Of a stretch of 7,282 bases of DNA, positions 1-4,854 are shown one piece after another (position 1 is the stretch's first letter; each line of letters opens with the position of its first letter). Origin of the DNA: an uncultured Chloroflexota bacterium. GTDB taxonomy: Bacteria > Chloroflexota > Anaerolineae > Promineifilales > Promineifilaceae. The notes beneath the pieces are model-generated. The model was given only the letters and a program-made list of their open reading frames with translations, was not told where the DNA came from and did no database searches. The stretch lies in assembly GCA_937958365.1 (NCBI GenBank), contig CALFEW010000418.1, forward strand, positions 1-7,282, read 5' to 3'. The position numbers and the translations under genes are program-made.

Positions 1-1
1 G

Positions 2-1321
2 CAGCGCACACTCCGCCAGCTTCAGGCGCGTTCTGTGTGGGATTTGGCCGTCGCCAACGCCTTCTTCAAGCCTGGCCCGGCCACTGGCGGCATGGCAAAA
101 TCGTTCGTGCGCCGCTACCGGGGCGAGGAGAAAGTCAGCTATTTGCACCCGGCGCTGCAACCCATTTTGGGACCGACACAGGGTGTGCTGCTGTTTCAAG
201 AGCAAGTCTTGCGCGTAGCGACAGAGATCGCCGGCCTGACGTGGGCGCAGGCCGACCGGCTGCGTCAGGGCATGAGCAAGTTCCAGGCCAGAGAAATGGC
301 CGCCCTTCGTCTGGCCTTTGTGCGTGGTTGTCAGCGCCATTTGCCCGAAGGACCCGCATTTTCCCCCGAACAGGCCAATACTTTATGGGAACAAGTGGCG
401 GCTTTTGCGGGCTACGGGTTTAACCAGGGACACGCCACCGCCTATGCCGACGTCAGCTATCGTTCGGCTTATCTGAAGAGCCACTACCCGGCGGAATTCC
501 TCTGCGCCCGCCTTGCCGACCACGGCGGCTTTCATCACCCGGCCGTTTACATGGCCGAAGCGCGGCGCTTGGGCATTCCGGTGTACCCGCCGCACGTGAA
601 TGTGAGTGGGCGGAAGTTTACTTTGGGAAAGATTGAAGATGAAAGATTAAAGATTGAGGATGTAATAAGACCTATCTTCAATCTTCAATCTTTCTCTCTC
701 TGGCTTGGTCTGGGGCAGGTGCGGGATTTGCGGCGGGAGTCGGTGAAGGCGATTGTGCGGGCACGGCCGTTTACCTCTCTGGCCGATTTGTTGGAGCGTG
801 TGCCGCTGCACACCAAAGAAATCACCCATCTCATCCAGTGCGGGGCGCTAGATGGCCTGGGCGAGAGTCGAGCGGCGCTTTTAGCCGAAGCGGAAGAGAT
901 ACTGCGGGCGGGCAATGCGCTGCAAATGACTTTTGCCTTTGCCCGCGCCACGCCGGAGCCGGAAAGCCCGGCGCAGCGGCTGGCCTGGGAAACCCACTTA
1001 CTTGGCCTGCCCATCAGCGTTCATCCGCTGGAACTAACGGCCGTACCAATTGACCATACCCTGCCCATCCGCCGCCTGCCCGAAAGCCAGGGGAAACTTG
1101 TGCGCATCGCCGGGGCGCGCCTGCCGGGTTGGACCGGCGGCAAAGGCTACTTTCTGGACGACGGCGACGATTTTGTGATTGTGCAAGGTCTGGAGAAGGG
1201 GGCGCTGCCCGTGGGCGAGGGGGTGGTACTAGACGGCCGTTACCGCCGCGACGAATGGGGCGCTGCCTGGTTTCAGGCAACCGGGGTGGAAAAGATTGAA
1301 TTGTCAATAGCCAATGGCTAA
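2..1321 (+). CDS. dnaE: DNA polymerase III alpha-type subunit (DnaE, DnaE2-like), 3' part only
   Basis: This is the C-terminal 439 residues of a replicative or translesion C-family DNA polymerase. The frame is open to the left edge, so the PHP domain and the palm aspartates lie outside the window. Visible are the fingers signatures FKPGPATGGM (residues 22-31), GVLLFQEQVLR (61-71) and GYGFNQGHATAYADVSY (137-153), followed by LKSHYPAEFL. Then come a helix-hairpin-helix stretch (about 233-256), a candidate beta-clamp motif QMTFAF (bases 923-940, fitting Qxx-hydrophobic-x-F) and an OB fold (about 365-435). The protein stops just after the OB fold, without the long tau-binding tail of E. coli DnaE. 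The segment GGFHHPAVYMAEARRLGI resembles the GFYHP segment of DnaE2/ImuC proteins, but no imuA or imuB is visible, so a main DnaE cannot be excluded. Residues about 210-232 (KIEDERLKIED onward) are encoded by an inserted heptamer repeat. The stop TAA and the last residues LSIANG lie in another repeat array. A GTG at base 35 is an internal codon, not the start. Confidence 0.93.
   Translation, partial: QRTLRQLQARSVWDLAVANAFFKPGPATGGMAKSFVRRYRGEEKVSYLHPALQPILGPTQGVLLFQEQVLRVATEIAGLTWAQADRLRQGMSKFQAREMAALRLAFVRGCQRHLPEGPAFSPEQANTLWEQVAAFAGYGFNQGHATAYADVSYRSAYLKSHYPAEFLCARLADHGGFHHPAVYMAEARRLGIPVYPPHVNVSGRKFTLGKIEDERLKIEDVIRPIFNLQSFSLWLGLGQVRDLRRESVKAIVRARPFTSLADLLERVPLHTKEITHLIQCGALDGLGESRAALLAEAEEILRAGNALQMTFAFARATPEPESPAQRLAWETHLLGLPISVHPLELTAVPIDHTLPIRRLPESQGKLVRIAGARLPGWTGGKGYFLDDGDDFVIVQGLEKGALPVGEGVVLDGRYRRDEWGAAWFQATGVEKIELSIANG
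627..694. repeat. AAGATTG-type heptamer inverted repeat inside dnaE
   Basis: A low-GC element with 7-base periodicity. The left tract has units AAGATTG, AAGATGA, AAGATTA and AAGATTG at 629-656. The right tract has facing ATCTTCA units at 674-687. The outer 14 bases GAAAGATTGAAGAT (627-640) are the exact reverse complement of 681-694, so a 14-bp stem with a 40-base loop is possible. It is read in frame as about 23 residues between the VSGRKFTLG and LWLGLGQVRDL segments of the polymerase, at a place where related DnaE proteins pass directly from one to the other (from memory of the family). The same unit type occurs between genes at 3017-3079 and 4795-4854. Confidence 0.88.
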
Positions 1322-1366
1322 TCGCCAACTCCCAACTATCAATTCCCAACTCCCAACTTTCAGTTA
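1304..1366. repeat. Nine-unit degenerate heptamer array between convergent dnaE and holA
   Basis: Nine consecutive 7-base units run without a break in phase, with consensus near YCAAYTS (for example TCAATAG, CCAATGG, CCAACTC, TCAATTC). All units have the same orientation, so there is no long hairpin. The near-palindrome TAGCCAATGGCTA at 1308-1320 is the only local fold I see. The array supplies the dnaE stop (TAA, 1319-1321) and the last dnaE residues, and its ninth unit TCAGTTA contains the holA stop (complement of TTA, 1364-1366). No T-tract follows any stem, so it is not a clear intrinsic terminator for either gene. Confidence 0.85.
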
Positions 1367-2317
1367 CATCCCCGTCAATGCCGCCACGAACAAATTAAGC
1401 GCCGTCACCATGTCGTTGCGTCCGGTCTTGACGGCCACGTCAACGTCCAACAAGTGGCGGTAGATTTGTTCAAGCTGCGGCAGGCTGAATTGGGCGCTTT
1501 GCTGGTGCAGTTTCCCGGCAACGAAGCTGTGCATCTTCAAGCGCTGGCTAATCGCTGGCGGCCGTCCGCCCGCGTCTACCATCTCTTTCACCTGAATCAA
1601 CAGCCGGAACTGACGCACAAACATGGAGAAAAGGTAAAAGGGATCGGCCCCTTCCAGGAACTTTTGTTGGAGCAGCAGCGCCGCTTTTTTGCTGTTGCGA
1701 TTGCCCAGCGCGTCCACCAGATCAAAGATACTGGCCTCGGCCAGATACGGACAAAGCAGCGTCACATCGTCGCCTGTGATCTCGGCCCCGCTTTTGTAGA
1801 CCACCAGCTTCTCAATTTCGTTGTCCAGAATTTGCAGATTGTTGCCGATGTTGGTGGCTAACAGGTGAATGGCGTGGGGCGTGATACGGCCGTTCTTCTC
1901 CTCCACCCGCTGCCGAATCCAACGATCCAACTGCGGGCCTTCGGGCCGGGCGAACAGCTTTTCAAACCCTGTCTTCTCTGCCTGCGCCAGCTTGACGATG
2001 GCGTGCGTGGCCGGCAGCGCTTCCGATTCCAGAAAGACCAGCCGGGCCGTCTCCGGCAGTTGGGGCAGATAGTCGGCCAGTTCCTTCAGATACGCCTTGT
2101 CCGGCTTGGCGGCAAACAGCCCGGAAACCAGCACCAGGCGCACTTTCGCCAGGAAAGGCATCGCGCTGCACGCCTGCCGCAAATGATTCAACGGGACCAA
2201 TCCTTCCAGCCGCGTCGTATTCAAATCCAACATGGCCGGATCGCCCAGTTTGCCTATCAGATCGGCCAGCGTTTCTTTTTGCGAGTGGGTGTCGTCCCCG
2301 TGAAAGATGTAGAACAT
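1364..2317 (-). CDS. holA: DNA polymerase III delta subunit (clamp-loader subunit)
   Basis: The 317-residue product is close to the usual length of HolA (about 340). Delta is the clamp-loader subunit that binds and opens the beta sliding clamp. The N-terminus reads MFYIFHGDDTHSQKETLADL, matching the delta-type start (Y-[LI]-x-x-G-[ED]-D), and lacks a functional P-loop, as usual for delta. Further family features are the segment MPFLAKVRLVLVSGL (about 73-87), the central RWIRQRVEEKNGRI (about 132-145), NLQILDNEIEKL, and the helical C-terminal collar. The ATG at 2315-2317 puts the conserved motif right at the N-terminus, so the start is well placed. However, a heptamer array begins only 3 bases upstream and no Shine-Dalgarno sequence is visible. 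The gene converges with dnaE, and its stop lies inside the shared array. It may be the last gene of the - strand cluster. Confidence 0.95.
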   Translation of the reverse strand: MFYIFHGDDTHSQKETLADLIGKLGDPAMLDLNTTRLEGLVPLNHLRQACSAMPFLAKVRLVLVSGLFAAKPDKAYLKELADYLPQLPETARLVFLESEALPATHAIVKLAQAEKTGFEKLFARPEGPQLDRWIRQRVEEKNGRITPHAIHLLATNIGNNLQILDNEIEKLVVYKSGAEITGDDVTLLCPYLAEASIFDLVDALGNRNSKKAALLLQQKFLEGADPFYLFSMFVRQFRLLIQVKEMVDAGGRPPAISQRLKMHSFVAGKLHQQSAQFSLPQLEQIYRHLLDVDVAVKTGRNDMVTALNLFVAALTGM

Positions 2318-2320
2318 AGT

Positions 2321-2369
2321 AGTTGGGAGTTGGGAGTTGACTAACTACTATCAACTCCCAACTAACTAT
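2321..2369. repeat. Facing TTGGGAG-type heptamer tracts (hairpin) between DUF6391 and holA
   Basis: Seven 7-base units fill most of the 55-base gap. AGTTGGG units on the left face their complements on the right. The 13 bases at 2328-2340 (AGTTGGGAGTTGA) are the exact reverse complement of 2351-2363 (TCAACTCCCAACT), giving a 13-bp stem with a 10-base loop. The array nearly touches the holA ATG and runs, in degenerate form, into the stop codon of the upstream gene (complement of CTA, 2373-2375). Its units belong to the same family as those at 1325-1359. Confidence 0.88.
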
Positions 2370-2372
2370 CAT

Positions 2373-2948
2373 CTATCCCCTTGTCCGAATGCGGTAGGCG
2401 GTTGGTTGGCGGTTTTTGCTGCCGCCGGTGAGCAGTAGCTGGAAGAGAAGGGTGATGGGCGAAGGCTGGATTTTTTCGATGCTGACGAGCTGCATGTCGC
2501 GCAGGTCGCCGTCGGTGGTGTAATGGGCCTGGAGATAGATGCCCAACGGCCGTGACACAATCAACGCCACCACCACCGCCAGAATCGCTGACGGCAGAGC
2601 ATTTGCCATGACGCTTAAATCGAAAGACGGCCGTCGCTGCCGTTTTTGTTCCAGGGCCAGCGTCGTTTGCGCCGCCAGCGTGGCCATCGTCGCTGTGGTC
2701 AGCAGCACCGTGCCGCAGTTCGGATGCACCGCCAGGCTGGCTTCGCCGCCTTTCATGCGCCGGTAGGCTTCTTCTACGGCCGTAAACACATCCGCTTCAG
2801 CCACGTTGCCATAAATGTTCAGGTGAAACCCCCGGTGGTCCGAGTTTCCCTGGGCGCTGAAATTCTTATGCTTTTCGCTGAGTACATGAATCGTCGCGTG
2901 TTCCAGCCCATGATTGCGCTGTATTCGGCTGATGGTTTCTGAGAGCAT
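2373..2948 (-). CDS. DUF6391-type membrane protein with HGLEH and HPNCGT motifs
   Basis: A 191-residue protein of unknown function. The start at 2948 is chosen because GGAGGT lies 4 bases upstream of that ATG; an in-frame ATG ten codons earlier lies in a heptamer array. In order: NHGLEHATIHVL (12-23), SDHRGFHL (36-43), HPNCGT (75-80), a moderately hydrophobic segment (about 79-98), a basic linker KRQRR (102-106), a clear membrane helix (about 116-137) and a polar tail ending in an Arg-rich stretch. I recall this pattern in DUF6391 proteins of cyanobacteria and Chloroflexota. The pair HGxEHxxI and HPxCGT also resembles DUF1385 (YqhQ), another membrane family. The clustered His and Cys residues suggest metal binding, which is inference only. 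No signal peptide is seen. The neighbours murE and holA do not define a role. Family name about 70 % sure; function unknown. Confidence 0.8.
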   Translation of the reverse strand: MLSETISRIQRNHGLEHATIHVLSEKHKNFSAQGNSDHRGFHLNIYGNVAEADVFTAVEEAYRRMKGGEASLAVHPNCGTVLLTTATMATLAAQTTLALEQKRQRRPSFDLSVMANALPSAILAVVVALIVSRPLGIYLQAHYTTDGDLRDMQLVSIEKIQPSPITLLFQLLLTGGSKNRQPTAYRIRTRG

Positions 2949-2952
2949 TGTT

Positions 2953-2958
2953 ACCTCC
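2953..2958 (-). promoter_or_regulatory. Strong Shine-Dalgarno site of the DUF6391 gene
   Basis: The - strand reads GGAGGT followed by AACA and then ATG at 2948. It is the only strong ribosome binding site I can see in the window, and it fixes the start of the 191-residue product over the longer in-frame alternative at 2978. Confidence 0.8.
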
Positions 2959-2967
2959 AATCCAAAA

Positions 2968-3009
2968 CGAATAGCCAATTGTCAATGGTCAATCGTCAAT
3001 TGTCAACTG
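2968..3009. repeat. TCAATTG-type heptamer array upstream of the DUF6391 gene
   Basis: Six consecutive 7-base units in one orientation, such as CCAATTG, TCAATGG, TCAATCG and TCAACTG. The units resemble those at 1304-1317, so the two arrays appear related. On the - strand the array reads as repeated TTGAC words, including two exact TTGACA hexamers (complements of 3001-3006 and 2980-2985). These may or may not serve as -35 elements for the DUF6391 gene. Confidence 0.82.
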
Positions 3010-3016
3010 ATGGAAA

Positions 3017-3079
3017 TGAAGATTAAGGATTGAAGATTGAGTTGGAGGGAGACAATCCGTCGTCAATCTTTAATCTTCA
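3017..3079. repeat. Facing AAGATTG-type heptamer tracts at the murE 3' end
   Basis: Units TGAAGAT, TAAGGAT and TGAAGAT at 3017-3037 face ATCTTTA and ATCTTCA at 3066-3079. Bases 3017-3033 match the reverse complement of 3063-3079 at 16 of 17 positions, so a long stem around a roughly 29-base loop is possible. The murE stop (complement of TTA, 3070-3072) and its last residues Glu-Asp are encoded inside the right tract. Together with the adjacent 2968-3009 array it fills nearly all of the 121-base gap between murE and the DUF6391 gene. No T-run follows the stem on the - strand. Confidence 0.85.
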
Positions 3080-4776
3080 CTCTTTTGAAACGTGGGCAGG
3101 CCCAGGTCGGGCATCGGTTCGTGAGCCAAAAAGGCTTTGATGGCGGCATAGGCCGCCTTCCGGTCGTCCCAGGGATATTCGGCGACGCCGAAGCACATGG
3201 TTTGCTCGTGGCCTTTGCCGCAGATGAGGACCACATCATGCTTTCGCGCCAGGGTCAGGGCCAGGTAAATAGCCGCGCCGCGATCCGGCATCCGCCAGAA
3301 GGAGCCGCCCTCGACGCCACCTTTGCTGCGGCAGCCAAAGGCCATCATCTCCAAAATATCGTCCAGCGATTCCGTGCGCGGGTCTTCGGCCGTCAAAATC
3401 GTCACGTCGGCCTGTTGGGCAGACACTTCGGCCATCATGCGCCGCTTTTCCACGTCCCGTTTGCCCGCGCTGCCAAACACGGTGATGACACGGCCGTTAT
3501 GGTGGGCCACCATTTGCCGCGCTGCCGCAATCGAACGGGCCAGCGAGTTTGGCGTGTGGGCAAAATCCACGATGGTCAGGAAGGGCTGCCCACCGGTGAT
3601 GCGTTCCATTCGGCCGCTGACGCCGTACACCTTTTTCAGCCCTTCCTGGATGGCTTCCGGCGCGATTTGCAGCACGCGGGCAACGGCCGTAGCCGCCAGA
3701 ATGTTGTACAGGTTAAACTCGCCCAGCAAGTGGGAAAAACAGGGAACCTTAAAATCCATCTGCGCTTTCTGAGGCTCGCCATGCAGGCGGCCCAACGGCT
3801 GATTGAAATGGACGTGGAACCACGTCTTATCCGCCTCATAGCTGATGCTGCGGGCGGTAACGTCCGCCTCGCGGCTCAGGCCATAACTGACCTGATGGGG
3901 CACAGGGATGGCCGCCAGCCCGGCAAAAGAGCTGTCGTCGCGGTTGAGTACGGCCGTTTTGCCCACCTTCTTTTTCGCCGGATTGCCCGTCTCGATGGCC
4001 CAATCGTCCAGCAGCAGGCTGGCGAACAGGCGCGCTTTGGCGGCAAAATAGCCGTCATAGCTGCCATGATAATCCAGGTGTTCGTGGGTGATGTTGGTGA
4101 TGACGGCGATGTCGAAGTCTACGGCCGTTACCCGGTGCTGCGCCAATCCATGCGACGTAGACTCCAAAATGCAATGCGTCAGGCCCGCATCCACCATGCG
4201 GCGCAAATAATGCTGCACCACCGGCGCTTCCGGCGTGGTGACGTGCGGCGCGAGCGGCTCCTCCTGTTCGCCCACCACCGCTTTGAGCGTGCTGAGCAGC
4301 CCCACGCGCAATCCGGCGGCCTGCATCATGCTGTGCAAAATGCTGCTGGTCGTCGTCTTGCCATCTGTGCCCGTCACGCCAATCATCACCAACTGCCGGG
4401 CCGGGAAGCCTTCCCAGGCGGCGGCCAGCCAGGCCAGCGCTTCGGCTGTGTCGGCCACTTCCAGGTAAGCCACGCCCGGCGGGATGCTCAGCCCAAGCTG
4501 CGCCGCCGGGCGCTGCGCCAGAATCAGGCTGGCTCCCCGCGCCAACGCCTGCCCGATGTACGGGTGGCCGTCGCTGGTGGCCCGCACCCGCGCCACAAAA
4601 CAGGCGCCCGGCGCAACCTCGTTGGTGTTCTCCGTGAGGTGGGTCAGCCGCACGTCTGGGCCGTCGTAGGCCGGCGGCTGGGGAAGATTGGTCGCGTGAA
4701 CGGCCGTCGCCCAATCGGCCAAAAGCTGCTTGAGGGAGCGCGGGTCGGTTGTGTGAGAAGTGTGTAAATCGTTCAT
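3070..4776 (-). CDS. murE: UDP-N-acetylmuramoyl-tripeptide synthetase (MurE ligase)
   Basis: This cytoplasmic ATP-dependent Mur ligase adds the third stem-peptide residue to UDP-MurNAc-L-Ala-D-Glu. From the ATG at 4776 (568 residues): N-terminal nucleotide-binding domain with LTENTNEVAPGACFVA (47-62), P-loop GVTGTDGKTTT (133-143), ESTSHGL (205-211), NITHEHLDYHG (228-238), the AAKARLF segment whose Lys is the likely carbamylated residue (about 247), GEFNLYN (352-358), DFAHTPNSL (404-412), FGSAGKRDVEKR (434-445) and CGKGHEQ (519-525). The substrate-selecting motif reads EDPR (464-467), where diaminopimelate-type enzymes have DNPR, so the added amino acid (diaminopimelate, ornithine or lysine) is uncertain. 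The protein is longer than E. coli MurE (495), with an extra segment around 260-282. Starts at 4785 (ATG) and 4809 (TTG, inside a repeat) are alternatives; none has a strong ribosome binding site. No other mur or dcw-cluster gene is adjacent. Confidence 0.95.
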   Translation of the reverse strand: MNDLHTSHTTDPRSLKQLLADWATAVHATNLPQPPAYDGPDVRLTHLTENTNEVAPGACFVARVRATSDGHPYIGQALARGASLILAQRPAAQLGLSIPPGVAYLEVADTAEALAWLAAAWEGFPARQLVMIGVTGTDGKTTTSSILHSMMQAAGLRVGLLSTLKAVVGEQEEPLAPHVTTPEAPVVQHYLRRMVDAGLTHCILESTSHGLAQHRVTAVDFDIAVITNITHEHLDYHGSYDGYFAAKARLFASLLLDDWAIETGNPAKKKVGKTAVLNRDDSSFAGLAAIPVPHQVSYGLSREADVTARSISYEADKTWFHVHFNQPLGRLHGEPQKAQMDFKVPCFSHLLGEFNLYNILAATAVARVLQIAPEAIQEGLKKVYGVSGRMERITGGQPFLTIVDFAHTPNSLARSIAAARQMVAHHNGRVITVFGSAGKRDVEKRRMMAEVSAQQADVTILTAEDPRTESLDDILEMMAFGCRSKGGVEGGSFWRMPDRGAAIYLALTLARKHDVVLICGKGHEQTMCFGVAEYPWDDRKAAYAAIKAFLAHEPMPDLGLPTFQKSED

Positions 4777-4794
4777 AACGCCCATGACATTGGC

Positions 4795-4854
4795 AAGATT
4801 CAAGATCAAAGATTGAAGCGCCTGGAATCTTCAATCTTGAATCTTCATTCTTCA
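4795..4854. repeat. Facing AAGATTG-type heptamer tracts between DUF711 and murE
   Basis: Left tract units AAGATTC, AAGATCA and AAGATTG (4795-4815) face ATCTTCA, ATCTTGA, ATCTTCA and TTCTTCA (4827-4854). The reverse complement of the right tract reads AAGATTCAAGATTGAAG. The left tract has the same text with one additional heptamer, which points to gain or loss of whole units. The right tract contains the stop codon of the DUF711 gene (complement of TCA, 4845-4847) and encodes its last residues. The gap is 68 bases and consists mainly of this element. Confidence 0.87.

Noticed and set aside
627..694. Frameshift or pseudogene in dnaE
   Set aside because: The low-GC insert keeps the frame, and conserved DnaE sequence continues on both sides to the OB fold.
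1304..1366. CRISPR array or classical intrinsic terminator
   Set aside because: Units are 7 bases without spacers, so not CRISPR. There is no GC-rich stem followed by a T-run, so not a convincing terminator.
2949..2978. In-frame ATG at 2978 as start of the DUF6391 gene
   Set aside because: It lies in a heptamer array without a ribosome binding site, whereas the ATG at 2948 has GGAGGT at ideal distance.
3037..4767. Long open frame of 576 codons on the + strand opposite murE
   Set aside because: The - strand frame has every MurE motif in order. The + strand product is rich in His, Arg and Gln with no family resemblance, as expected for the mirror frame of a GC-rich gene.
4777..4809. Longer murE starts at 4809 (TTG) and 4785 (ATG)
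   Set aside because: The TTG lies inside a heptamer repeat and would add repeat-coded residues. The ATG at 4785 is possible but has no better upstream signal than 4776.
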